Part shown: in pieces, positions 9,905 through 20,313 of the stretch | Layout of the letters: every line of letters starts with the position of its first letter | How positions within the stretch are numbered: the stretch's first letter is position 1 | Source of the DNA: Fratercula arctica | Lineage: Eukaryota; Chordata; Aves; Charadriiformes; Alcidae | DNA: 64,000 nucleotides | Reading direction: 5' to 3' | Assembly: GCA_947846985.1 (NCBI GenBank) | Contig: CANTUZ010000025.1 | Span: 2,912,100 to 2,976,099 of the forward strand | Notes under the pieces: generated by a model | What the model saw: the letters and a program-made list of their open reading frames with translations, nothing else | Database searches by the model: none | Told to the model about the DNA's origin: nothing | Program-made: the position numbers and the translations under genes

Positions 9905-10165
9905 GTTACATTAGATAAAGTTTCTCCTACAACCTTAGCAGTCTGGACAGATTCATTAAGCGCAACAACGGCTACAAAAGCTGAAGTTAAAATAACAATT
10001 GCAGATACTATTGCAAAAATCATGAGAAGTACAAATCATTACAGAATCTTCTTGCTCACAACTTCTATTTGTTGTAGTATTATCTATGGTTAGCTTATGA
10101 AGACTTCTGTTTACAAATACAAATCCCATTCGCCAGCCCTCAGTATATAACCCAATATACAAAAG
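9905..10165 (-). pseudogene. env: ERVK env remnant: surface-subunit end and fusion-peptide region
   Basis: A minus-strand frame contains a hydrophobic fusion-peptide-like stretch (IVSAIVILTSAFVAVVALNE) followed by SVQTAKVVGETLSNVTEEL, the expected start of the transmembrane-subunit helix. In another frame just upstream lies a short surface-subunit end (LYTEGWRMGFVFVNRSLHKL). Most of the surface subunit is absent, since this segment abuts the integrase end within about 100 bp. A frameshift separates the two parts. Confidence 0.7.
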
Positions 10166-10261
10166 AGTCTACATGAGACAGAAAAGAGATAAACATTAAA
10201 AACTGAAAGATTAATAAAAATACCCATCCTTAGGTATGCCTGCTTTACTCATTGATCGGCT

Positions 10262-11690
10262 CGGCTGGTTCCGGGCCTTCCTTTTCCCGTACTGGACTCG
10301 GCTTAACGAATTTTGCAGGAATCCAGTATGGACCTGAGGACAAAGACACACAAGCTTACCCTCGACCCCATGTTATCAGGGGGACTGGTCCTTCCCAGCG
10401 CCCCGGTTCAAAGTGCTTATAATACACCTTCGGTTGTTCAGGCCATTCAACAGTCCTTCTGAAATGTCGCTCTACTGCTGTGGATGACAAAGATGACATG
10501 TTTAGAAAATTTAAAACATAAGTTGCTTTATACAATTGCTCTTGAGGTGCCATATCGACGGGATTCCCCCTTTTTCATTTATCAAGCATGGTTTTTAAAG
10601 TATGATGCATACATTCCACAATTGCTTGCCCAGTCAGGGAATGAGGAATACCGGTGACATGTTTAATACCCCATTTCTGTAAAAAGGCCTGTACTTTAGC
10701 AGACACATAAGCTGGTCCATTATCAGTTTTTACAGTTTTCGGTACTCCCATGACTGCAATGCATTGCAACCCATGTCGAATAACATCACGAGCCTTCTCT
10801 CCTGTAGGAGCAGTAGCTACAACAAGGTGAGAAAACAAATCAACTGAAACATGTACATAGCGCAAACGTCCAAATTCCATAATGTGCGTAACCTCGGATT
10901 GCCAAAGTTCATCAGGTGTAAGCCCTCGCGGGTTAACCCCCGCAAATGATGGCAGAGGAGCCAGCTGCTGACAATCCGCACAAGCTCGCACAATATCATG
11001 TGCTTGTTGTTGTGTTAAAGAAAATTGCTTCCTCAATGCCTTCGCATTTTGATGAAAAAAATCATGCGACATTTTAGCTTGCTGCATAATGTTCGGAGTT
11101 GTTACCGACAGAGTGTGGTAATCTGCAACTGTGTTTCCCTCAGTTAAAGGACCAGGTAAACAGCTATGAGAGCGTATGTGGACAATAAAATAAGGAAACT
11201 GTCTTTTTCGTAAAAGATTAACTAACAATTGGTTCTCTACTTGTTTTAGAAATGCTCCTTCAGGTCTTTGAACAATGCCAGTAACATATTGAGAATCTGC
11301 CACTATAGTTAACGGTTCCTGTTGAAATAAGTCAAAAGTCCTTACAGTAGTGGCGAGTTCCACAATTTGCGTAGATCCTTTAACTGGAGTTACAACCGAA
11401 TCCCATTGTCCTTCAGAGGTCTTCCAGGCTGCAACTGCTTTTCCTGTTTTCCCTGAGCCATCTGCAAACACCGTACGGGCGCCAGCAAGAGGCTTTGGTG
11501 CTAGTAGGATGCGCGGCTGTAAAGGAATTTGTGGAAGTGACTGTAACAGTCTGTGCCGGGGCAAAGAATAATTTATTTGCCCAATATAATCTACTAAGGC
11601 AATTTGTAGGTTAAGACTTTGTGATAACCAAAGGTCAAAATTGTCCCTTTTGACAGGGACGTGTATGTGGCTTGGATCCATTCCAGACAA
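10262..11690 (-). pseudogene. pol: ERVK pol remnant: RNase H and integrase
   Basis: A 371-codon frame (11690-10575) begins in the reverse-transcriptase connection, then RNase H: D in VFADGSG, E in QIVELAT, D in VADSQYV. Integrase follows: zinc motif SHDFFH...CADC, core D in VHVSVDLFSH, D in VKTDNGPAY, E in GQAIVECMHH. A TGA (10575-10577) interrupts it. The same frame continues with the integrase C-terminal domain (PGRWEGPVPLITWGRG), a TAA at 10356-10358, then the end of the protein near 10262. All integrase catalytic residues survive, but two stops block translation. Upstream the frame is joined directly to gag, with protease and most of reverse transcriptase deleted. Confidence 0.9.
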
Positions 11691-11693
11691 TTC

Positions 11694-13200
11694 CGTTTAA
11701 TATGTCCTTCCTTATCACAAAGGAAGCATTTAGCAGCTGCACGGGCTACCACCATCTGTTGAGCTAAAGCAGCGGCTAACATTTCTGCTTTATGTTGCTC
11801 ACAGCCCACGTTTTGACAGGCTCTTATTAGCTCTGATTGAGTTTTGGCCTTATTTCACAACGGCTCTAAAGCGCGCTTGCAATCCGCGTTAGCATTCTCA
11901 ATTGCTAATTGAAACAACAACAATTGCTGCGCCTCTTCAGAATCTATTTGCCTTTGGATAGCAGTCTGCAATCTGTCTAAGAAGGTAACATAAGGTTCTT
12001 GCGCCCCCTGGCGCACAGCCGCAAAAGACGTTTCTCTCCGTCCTGTATCGGGAACTTGCCGCAAGGCTCTAAGAGCCAGCGTTGTGGCCTAAGAACTCTT
12101 CTGTCTAACTGGTCTTGTGCCTGTGCAGTGGCATATGGCCCTTGTCCCAGCAACTCGTCCAGACCTATATTAATACCTTGAGTAAGACTGTCCATAATTC
12201 GAGCAGTGGCAGCATCACGATACTCTGTGTCCCAGACTGCAAATTGTGCTGCAGTCAAGATTAACCGCAAAAGAGAACGCCAATCATACACTGCCATTGT
12301 ATATGAGTCAGCTATGGCCTGAATAAGATTCATTGTGAAGTAAGAGTGCAATCCATAATCTCTGACAGAATTTCTTAACTCTTTAACTAACTCATAAGGT
12401 AAGTGCTCATGATGAGGCGGTTGGTTAGGTCTATAAATTACAGGCATCGCTTGTAACATCTGAACATCTCCTCTGCACAAAGCCTCCCGCTGACATTCTG
12501 ACAATATACCGCAATACCTCGATTCCGGCTGCGCACGTATAAGAGGTTGAGAAGGAGGAACAGACGCGGTACCTGGCACAAATGGAGGAGGCTTAAGAAT
12601 GGAGGAGCGTGATAACAGCTTTCGTCTCTGTTGCTGTAAAATCTCCTCCGCAGTTGGAGCAGATGCAGCCATAGCTTTAATTGGGGTTAAAGGTGGACAT
12701 AAATCAGGTTCAGTCTCTGGATTTATTGGGCCAGGATCAAAGGGATCTTCTGGCTCTTCGCCTCCTGAATTCTGCTTTTTGCAATGTTTTTCAGGATTGG
12801 GAATTTCAGCAGATTCAGGCTGAGGGTCCGCAACTGGGGGTATTACGTCAACAGACTGAGGTTCCTCTGGGGGAGCTTGTGGTGCCCCTCCAGCAACCCC
12901 TTGCAGGGCTTGCTCTGCGGGATGCAGTGTTCGTATGTCAGTGTATACCGTTCGCCAAGTAACTAGTATTCCTTCTGGCAAGGACAAGCGCAGCGTCTCC
13001 CGCGTTTGCAATTCCTCCCCCACTTTTTGCCACTGAGCCAAATCGTAGGACCCCCCTTCAGGGAACCATGAGCAATAATCACGTATCCATACAAGCAAAG
13101 TTACTAATTTGACAGGGGCCACTTTAAAGCCCTGTTCTGTGAAAGTGTGCTGCAGAAGTTCAAGTTGCAATTTCTGTTCTCGAGTAGCTGTTTGTCCCAT
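11694..13200 (-). pseudogene. gag: ERVK gag, frameshifted
   Basis: Starts MGQTATREQ at 13200, with the glycine at position 2 expected for N-myristoylation. A Pro/Glu-rich region follows (about residues 110-200), then the capsid start (QAMPVIYRPNQPPH). The first frame (407 codons) ends at 11977 after a shift near 12090. The next frame carries the capsid major homology region (QGAQEPYVTFLDRL) and meets TGA at 11855-11857. The nucleocapsid then shows one CCHC knuckle, CFLCDKEGHIKRNC, near 11705-11750. Right after it the sequence jumps into pol, so the gag end, protease and most of reverse transcriptase are lost. Confidence 0.9.
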
Positions 13201-13377
13201 TTTTAATATCTACTGCGGCTGCTCACCTTTTTCATCCAGCGAACGGCGATGAAAGTAACTGTTAGAGAGCTCTCGGTATGAATTCCTCCGTCCAGCCACG
13301 GGTTACACCACCGGATAATTAGTACTTCATATCTCTGTTCCTTTTAATCCTTGTTCTTTTAAACCTGTTCTTTTAAA

Positions 13378-13393
13378 CCCTGTTTGGGCGCCA
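13378..13393 (-). promoter_or_regulatory. Primer-binding site, tRNA-Lys type (ERVK)
   Basis: The minus strand reads TGGCGCCCAAACAGGG two bases after the 5' LTR end. It matches the tRNA-Lys3 primer site in 15 of these 16 positions (A for G at position 9). Confidence 0.85.
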
Positions 13394-13395
13394 TT

Positions 13396-13714
13396 TGTGG
13401 TGTATGAGGGCACGGACTCCGGCTGTGATAGGCACGAAATCGTTTATTGCTTCTCAGGCCTCGGCTTTTATACCCGAGCTCTAGAACTTTCCATGCACCT
13501 GCTAGGCAAGTACACACGTATTTCAGATCACTAACCCAGTCGCCTTATTCAGTTCCCACCAAGATAAGCACGCGAAGCTCTTTTCTTGTTCCATGTTTAT
13601 ATTGGACCAGTTCCTCTTCGGTCCATCCATATCGATATCTGCGTTCCTCTTTCTGTGTGCTCTGCTCACTGTGGCCTTGGCCGTATGCAGGCCTCTGCTC
13701 GTAGATCTGCCACA
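13396..13714 (-). repeat. 5' LTR of the ERVK provirus
   Basis: 319 bp, TGTGG...CCACA on the plus strand, followed by the target-site copy TTGATT (13715-13720). A TATA-like box (near 13465) and AATAAA (near 13442) are readable on the minus strand, only about 25 bp apart. Confidence 0.93.
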
Positions 13715-13720
13715 TTGATT

Positions 13721-15187
13721 CTTTCATCAGAAAGATATATGAGTAAGAATTGTTGCATAACTTGTAAAAACAGCACTACACTTGTACATGCATGTGTAGA
13801 ACTGTTACTGATTTTCCAGATACGTGGGAATATGTGCCTACTTATTTAAGGAAAGTAATGAGCTCAATATTAAAAAAAAACTACCTTCTATCTGAGACCT
13901 TGCCTGCCAAGTTTTATCTGTGTATTCTCTGTTTGAGGCACATACTCTTACATCCTATACTGAAATGTGAATATGCTCTTTCATTTCGAATGAAGATTTA
14001 GGAACAAATTCCACTCTCATTTACATCATCAAAATCCTAATGAGGCTGTAAATCAGAATAAGAATATGGTGGAGGTTGATGGGGTTGGGTGGATCTAAAT
14101 GAGTGTAGAATTTGGCCCTTTTAGGTGGAAATGTAAACTGAAGACTAGCCAAAGTAGAGCACTGAAACAAAAAGGTAATAGTGAGAATGTTTACTATACT
14201 AAACCACAACGACCAATAACAAATATGTTGAACTGGCCACAAATAATTTACAAAGGTCTGAAATTCAATCTGTAGTTAAAGTATCCTTGATAAGATGGTA
14301 ATAAGAAATATATTTTTAAAATGAGGTTTACATTTTTACATTAATAGAAGTTACTGTATTCCCCAAAATACACCAACACAACTACATGTTCCATTTTTTC
14401 CTATTTTGAAAGTAGGCTTCAATATTTCAAATATACAATTTAGAATGATCTGGCAATACACATGCATTATATTCATTGAGAACTTTGCCCATTCAAGGAC
14501 AGTAAATTTATTGCTGAATTTGAAATTGAAGTATTTTAAATTTTGTCAAAATTAAATTTGAACTTACTTTTTATTCCTTATAATTATTCCTTGAGAATTA
14601 AACCTGCAATTGGTAGCATATTCTACATATGTAGTTATTGCTTAATATTTTTCTAGGTAATGCATTTATAAGGTGGCGTTGTGCGCCAAAGCATCTGTCA
14701 TTTTGTGGACTGAAGTTGATATGACATGTTACAGAAGGGACCGACTGCGTTCTACCTCTTTCTCTCGCTTCCTTGCTACCTTTTATTTCTCAATTAGCAG
14801 TTTTCTATTACATTTGAAGTCTTAATTAATGTTATTTTATAAAGCTTCAGTAAAAAAGAGCATACTTTAGAAGCTGATAAAAGGTATCCAATCCTGCATG
14901 TCCTGTCCAGATCAGTGGTTTAAATAAAAGCCTTCACTAAGCACAGCCTATAGAATCAACTTCTGAGTTGAGTTGTAACCAACTTATTTTTGTATTCCTT
15001 AAAAAGAAAAGGACTATCTTCCAGGAAACACAAGAAAATAAAATGAGTCACTAAAACTGTAGGTGTTGTTATTGGGAAATGCTTTAAAAAATGTTATCAT
15101 AGAAAAATATTAATATTAATATGCTAGAGCAAAATGATTTCTGATGATGAGAAGCAGCATAACATCAAGGGCCCTTTTGTCTTATAA
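13721..15187. other. Anonymous AT-rich DNA, no feature recognised
   Basis: AT-rich sequence between the ERVK provirus and ERVL copy A. Open frames are at most about 87 codons and have no motif. I recognise no repeat, exon or RNA gene. Confidence 0.6.
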
Positions 15188-15292
15188 ATACTATTAAATG
15201 AGCTTGCTGATTGTTTTGATGTTCCTCAGTAGCCTGACTCATGGGTATGTGGGCATCTACATGGTGTACCTTCATGACTAGTTTCCCTAGCT

Positions 15293-16220
15293 ACTCAGCA
15301 ATATCTTGCCATAATTCAACAGCCCAGATGGGTTTACCCATTGCTGCCAGTTGCTCTGCTTCCACTGCTGTAACCACACACACACACAGCATTGGCCACC
15401 ATCCATGAGTCAGTATAAAGATAAAGTATTGGCCGCTTTTCTCATTCAGCAATGTCTAAGGCCAGCTGGATGGCTTTTACCTCAGTAAACTGGCTCGATT
15501 CACCTTGTCCTTCAGCTGCTTCTGCGACTCGTGTAGGACTCCATACAGCAGCTTTCCACTTTCGATGTTTCCCTACAATACGACAAGATCCATCAGTGAA
15601 CAGAGCACACTGTTTCTCATTATCTGAGAGTTCATTATATGGTGGGGCTTCCTCAGTATGAGTCACCACCACCTCTGGTGACATTCCAAAGTCTTTGCCT
15701 TCAGGCCAGTTTGTGATCATTTCTACAATGCCTGTATGCTTGGGATTTCCTCTTAGGGCCCGCTGTGTGATTAAGGCAACCCACTTACTCCAGGTAGCAT
15801 CGGTGGCATGATGAGTAGAAGGAACTTTACCCTTGAACATCCAGCCCAGCACTGGTAATCAGGGTGCCAGGAGGAGCTGTGCTTCAGTACCAATTACCTC
15901 TGAAGCAGCTCCAACTCCTTCATATGCTGCCAAGATTTCTTCCGCAGCTGGGGTCTAGTTGGCCTTGGAGCCTTTGTATCCTTGACTCCAGAATCCTAGG
16001 GGTCGACCTCGAGTCTCCCCTGGTGCTTTCTGCCAGAGGCTCCAGGTAGGGCCATTGTCTCCGGCTGCAGTATAGAGCACATTTTTAATGTCCTGTCCTG
16101 TTCGGACTGGTCCAAGTGCTACTGCATGCACAGTCTCTTGTTTAATTTGCTCAAAGGCTTGTCATTGCTCAGGACCCCACATAGACTCATTTTTCTTTCG
16201 AGTCTCTTCATAAAGAGGTT
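15293..16220 (-). repeat. Inverted identical tract, arm 1 (928 bp)
   Basis: Line-by-line reading of the reverse complement of this tract against 32069-32996 shows no mismatch and no length difference, including the CA/GT microsatellite. Differences resume at once on both sides (15292 versus 32997, and beyond 16220 versus before 32069). Confidence 0.9.
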
Positions 16221-16505
16221 TCACAATCTGACTATAACCTGGAATGTGCATCCATTGGGATCTGATGATGCCCACCTTGCCACTTAATTCCCAAGAACTG
16301 GATGTCTCATGCAGGTCCCTTGACCTTACCTCTTTTTACAGCAAAACCTGCTTTTAGAAGAATCTTGATTATTTTCTTACCTTTCTTGCAAACTTCTTCT
16401 GCTGTATTACCCCACACAATGATGTCATCAATGTATTGCAGGTGTTCTGGAGCTCCACCCTTCTCCAGTGCAGTCTGGATCAATCCATGGCAAATAGTAG
16501 GGCTG

Positions 16506-17230
16506 TGCTTCTTGGTTTGAGGTAAAACAGAACCAACTTTCTGTTTAGTAATTTTACTTCTTAGCTAAGCCTCTTCTAACTCTCTGAAATTAACAGCATG
16601 TTGTGCAGAAAGCTGTTCACTCTCAGAGTGATAAGACCTATAATTATAGTTCATGCCAAGGAATGGTATGCAGAGAGGCTCCTGCTTATACTTATTGCTA
16701 TAACAACCAAGGTCAGCTAACTTTGTTATATGTCCTGTCAGAAGTAGAAGAGTGTAAAGGGGTCGCACCTGTGGGGAGGAGCAGACAGGACAGATGACCC
16801 AAAACTGACCAACAGGCTATTCCATCCCATCTGCCCCATGCTCAGTATAAAAGCTGAGGGATCAAAGGGTCAGTCTCTCTTTCTTCAATGGCCGACGTCC
16901 GAGGAGGACCCTGTCTGTTCATCTGCCTTTGATCCCAGCCCATGTGTTCCTGATTCCAGCTCTGGAATCCAGTTCCCACCCATCGCTGAGTTCAGTCTGG
17001 GACTTCCCCAGTGCCTGCCAGTGACATCATCCTGGGGGCTTGATACGGTTTTATATATATTGTATCAATTTCATTACTTTCTTTTTATTTTATTATTAAT
17101 ATTTCACTGAAGTAGCTTAGTTCCTTCTAAACTTGTAAATCTCTATCTCTCTTCCTCCTCTCCTTGGAGAGAGAGATGGGGGAGACCATCTGTCATCTTG
17201 TCATTGGCCAACCCGGCCCAAACCACAGCA
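16506..17230 (+). mobile_element. Solo LTR (LTR-B family) inside copy A pol
   Basis: About 725 bp, from the 'ggtttgaggtaaaacagaac' start block to CCAAACCACAGCA, in the opposite orientation to copy A. The pol sequence 'ggggctgtg' is split from 'tttccacccc'. The start is altered and the target duplication is not clean ('ctgtg' versus 'ctgtt'). A TATA-like 'cagtataaaagctg' lies near 16843. Confidence 0.85.
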
Positions 17231-17438
17231 CTGTTTCCACCCCTGTGCAGTCGATTCCAGCTGTACTTGATGCCCCTGCAGGTGAAAGCAAACTGCAGCC
17301 TGCACTCTGCTGTTTAAGAAATAGAGAAAAATGCATGAGCAACATCAATTGTAGCATGTCACTTGGCTGTCTTTGACTTCAGTTGATACTGCAGTTCTAG
17401 CATGTCTGGCACAGCAGCACTCAGTGGTGGTGTTGACT

Positions 17439-17910
17439 TCATTCAGGCTTCATTGACTTCAGCAGTCCCACCACAGAAGGGTCACCAGAAAGGCCAGGTA
17501 AGGTAGACAACTGTGTAATGTCCTCAGTCTCTACAGCTGCTTTACCAAAAGCCCACCCATACCCTTTTGGGTCTTTGACATACCCTTTCTTGAGGAAGTC
17601 TATGCCAAGGATGCACGGAGCATCTGGGCCAGTCACAATGGGGTGCTTCTCCCATTTATTCCCAGTTAGGCTCACTTCAGCCTCCAATACAGTCAGTTCT
17701 TGAGACCCGCTTGTCACTCCAGAAATAGTGACAGATTTTGCCCCTTTATGATTAGATGGCAGTAGGACATTGCCATCAGTGAACACTGTGCACAGTGATC
17801 ACCAGGGCTTTATACGTTTGTGACTCTAACGTGCCAGGCCATTGAATCCAGACAGTCCAATAAAGTCAGTTATCCCTCTCCTCCTCCTGGCTGGAGGCAG
17901 GGCTCCTCTA
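17439..17910 (-). pseudogene. pro: ERVL copy A protease remnant
   Basis: The frame 17786-17439 carries the protease core (CILGIDFLKKGYVKDPKGYG), but the active-site DTG of the family is destroyed by substitutions and a frame break around 17780-17800. The in-frame TAG that marks the gag end lies at 17908-17910. The C-terminus runs into a deletion joint with reverse transcriptase. Confidence 0.8.
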
Positions 17911-19000
17911 ATGTTGAGGACAACATCTACAATTAGCAGATGAGTTTCTACCCGGACCAGAGAACTGCTTATCATGGACCAGAGTAGCCACCCTCCTGCA
18001 AGAATTCTTTCCTCTATCTGCTTTACTTTGCAACTCAAGCACCCATGCCTTTAGGGATGGGGTAGGTTTTTTATCCCACTTACTCATGTCCTCTCCGTAG
18101 CTGCAGAGGCAAAACCACAGGAAATCTCAGAGTGGGTCCTGTTTCTCTTCAGTCAGTCTTGTAGGAGGGTGTTTTTTCTTAATCACTGCCACGTGTCAGT
18201 TACAGGGAAGAGTGGTATTCTTTCTCCATCCCAGACAGTTTTTCAAACAGTTTATCAAATAGTTTATCATTTTTCTTAGCCATTTCCTTGTTTTTCTCAA
18301 CTATTGTCTTGGAAATTTTCTCTATTTTCTCAGTAATTTTCTCAGTTTTCTCAGCCATGGGCAGAGGTGGAGGAGTAGCTGGGTCTGCTGGGGGAGTAGC
18401 CAGTGCAAGGGTGGCTGATGCCGCTGAGGCCAGTGCTGGTGTTGCTGGTGCCATGGCTTCCACCGGTGCTGCTGGGGAGTGGCCAGTGCTGGGGTGGCTG
18501 GTTCCGCTGGGGGGGTGGCCGGTGCTGGTGCTGGTGGGGGGGTAGCTTGGGGAGTTGTTTGTGCCTGTGCCGGCTGTGAATTTGCCCATGGGATTTGAGT
18601 AGCAGCAGCACATGTCACACAATACCCACTCTTGCACCAATATTTAACAAAAAAACACCCCTGCAACACATTCAGGAAAACCAACAATAAAATCACGATC
18701 TTATGAAAGTAACATTCATTTTCTAAACAGCCCTAAAATTTTCTATCCCCTAGCTCTGATGGCGTCACTTTGACATAAGCATTAAAGGGCGAAGTAAACC
18801 TTTCCCAGCTAAAGCCAAAAGTGGAATTAGTAATAGAATCCATTCTATGGATAGCAGTATTGCATCAATTAACTTCAAACAAAGCTCTCTGAAGGCACAA
18901 TATAACATTTTCCTTAAGAATGACATGATGTGAGCTGTCTGTTCTCCCTGAGCAAGCTGAAATTCAAACTTTTCAGGCAATATATCAGAGCTCTGGTCAA
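17911..19000 (-). pseudogene. gag: ERVL copy A gag, capsid part deleted
   Basis: The start region reads MSFLRKMLYCAFRELCLKL (near 18930) followed by hydrophobic sequence and, after a break, ILLLVFLNVLQGCFF near 18690. A Thr/Ala/Pro-rich repeat tract (18350-18560) follows. It then passes directly into a Lys/Glu-rich heptad coiled coil (EKTEKITEKIEKISKTIVEK, about 18240-18360). The globular capsid-like segment seen in copies 1 and B is missing. Several frame changes and stops are present, so it is not functional. Confidence 0.8.
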
Positions 19001-19011
19001 GCTTGGCTCGT

Positions 19012-19029
19012 GCCCCATGTTGGGCACCA
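19012..19029 (-). promoter_or_regulatory. Primer-binding site, tRNA-Lys type, decayed (copy A)
   Basis: The minus strand reads TGGTGCCCAACATGGGGC, two changes from the copy 1 site. Located seven bases after the LTR end. Confidence 0.8.
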
Positions 19030-19036
19030 ATAAATC

Positions 19037-19762
19037 TGTCGTGGTTTTGGCCGGATTGGGCAATGACGAGATGACAGATGCTCTCCTCCACCTCTTGCTC
19101 CGAGGAGAGGAGACATAAAGAGATTTATGAGTTTAGAAGGAACTAAACTACTTTAATGAAAATATTAATAATAAAATAAAAAGGAAATAATGAAATAGAT
19201 ACAATATATACAAAACCGTGTCAATCTCCCAGGATGACATCACCAGCAGGCACTAGGGAAGTCCCAGACTGGACTCAGCGACGGGTGGGAACTTGATTCC
19301 TGATCTGGAGTCAGGAATGCATGGATCGGGATCAAAGGCAGATGAACAGACAGGGTCCTCCTCAGATGCAGGCCATTGAAGAAAGAGAGTTGACCCTTTG
19401 ATCCCTCAGCTTTCATAGTGAGCATGGGGCAGATGGGATGGAATAGCCTGTTGGTCAGTTTTGGGTCACCTGTCCTGCCCACTCCTCTCTACAGGTGCAA
19501 CCTCTCTAATTTTTCCATTTCCAACCCTCCAGTGGGGCAAATAACAAAGTTAGCTGACCTTGGTTGTTATAGCAATAAGTATAAGCAGGAGCCTCTCTGC
19601 GTACCATTCCTTGGCATGAACTATAAACATTGGTCTTATCACTCTGAGAGTGAACAGCTTTCTGCACAACATGCTGTTAATTTCAGAGAGTTAGAAGAGG
19701 CTTAGCTAAGAAGTAAAATTACTAAACAGAAAGTTGGTTCTGTTTTGCCTCAAACCAGGACA
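19037..19762 (-). repeat. 5' LTR of ERVL copy A (LTR-B)
   Basis: 726 bp, TGTCGTGG...CCAGGACA on the plus strand, adjacent to the primer site. It serves here as the reference for the LTR-B family, which occurs at 1-395, 16506-17230, 27742-28502, 31488-31854, 43119-43838, 44919-45075, 46928-47689 and, as a diverged form, 62045-62430. Confidence 0.9.
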
Positions 19763-20313
19763 AATAGTGAGATTGTCTAATACAATTTTGCTGACACAAG
19801 ACATATAATGAATATCTATGGAATATAGAGTATAAACCTATTGTCTTGTAAGCAAAGCTCACATCTTCAAACTGCACAGTAGCAAATCTATGATTTAATT
19901 GTGAAGCTCTCCTTACAGACAGAAATAATTTCATACACCACTGATGTTAATTATGTTTATATTAGAGAGAAATAAATATGATTATTGTTTCTTTTCTAAA
20001 AGGTGAAAGGAGAAGTTTTAAAAAACAAAAGTTTTTTATATAAGATTTCAAATCCATAATGGAAATCATACATAAAGAATTACATTTTAATATATTTGAA
20101 AATCCAAATTATTAGAAAAAATATTATCTGTTACAAATGTCATGATCTAGGTTCATGATTCTCTGTCTTCTTTGGAAATTGTGCAGTCTAATTTTCTTGC
20201 ATCCTTTGATCTACCTAACAATATCACAACACATCCCAGCACTTGAAATGCAGACTTTAAGATCAGCTTACACAAAGGGCAGTATTGAAGGGAATTAAAA
20301 TGTCTAAGGATTT
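19763..20313. other. Anonymous AT-rich DNA
   Basis: Sequence between copy A and a CR1. No open frame or repeat recognised. Confidence 0.6.

Larger units (their letters stand above)
2422..13714 (-). mobile_element. ERVK-like (class II) provirus, internally deleted and interrupted by an ERVL
   Basis: The provirus is bounded by two 319-bp LTRs (2422-2740 and 13396-13714) and flanked by the 6-bp direct repeat TTGATT (2416-2421 and 13715-13720). A 6-bp duplication, lysine-type primer site, CCHC gag and beta-type integrase all indicate class II. On the minus strand it reads 5' LTR, primer site, gag, RNase H-integrase, env remnant, polypurine tract, 3' LTR. Protease and most of reverse transcriptase are missing, as is most of the env surface subunit. 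A 6214-bp ERVL sits in the env tail, and a 0.4-kb piece of another class II element sits in the env transmembrane subunit. By hand the LTRs differ at about 15 of 319 sites. Confidence 0.93.
15188..17445 (-). pseudogene. pol: ERVL copy A pol: reverse transcriptase and RNase H, many stops
   Basis: Interrupted by an LTR at 16506-17230. Recognisable parts are the YIDDIIVWG active site (near 16420), a 136-codon frame (15852-15442) spanning the connection and RNase H first centre (LFTDGSC), and RNase H up to YTDSWM. In-frame stops lie at 17359-17361, 16162-16164, 15955-15957, 15859-15861 and 15442-15444, all shared with copies B and C. The N-terminal part of reverse transcriptase is deleted, with protease joining near 17445. 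A CA-repeat (15376-15389) has replaced RNase H codons and also occurs in copy B. Confidence 0.88.
15188..19762 (-). mobile_element. ERVL copy A, 3'-truncated, with a solo LTR inside
   Basis: Minus-strand order: 5' LTR (19037-19762), primer site, damaged gag, protease, reverse transcriptase, RNase H. It stops near 15188 in the RNase H/integrase linker (after HQNNQQ), so integrase and the 3' LTR are absent. A plus-oriented solo LTR (16506-17230) interrupts reverse transcriptase. No target duplication can be assessed because one end is lost. Bases 15293-16220 are identical in inverted orientation to 32069-32996 of copy B. Confidence 0.9.
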
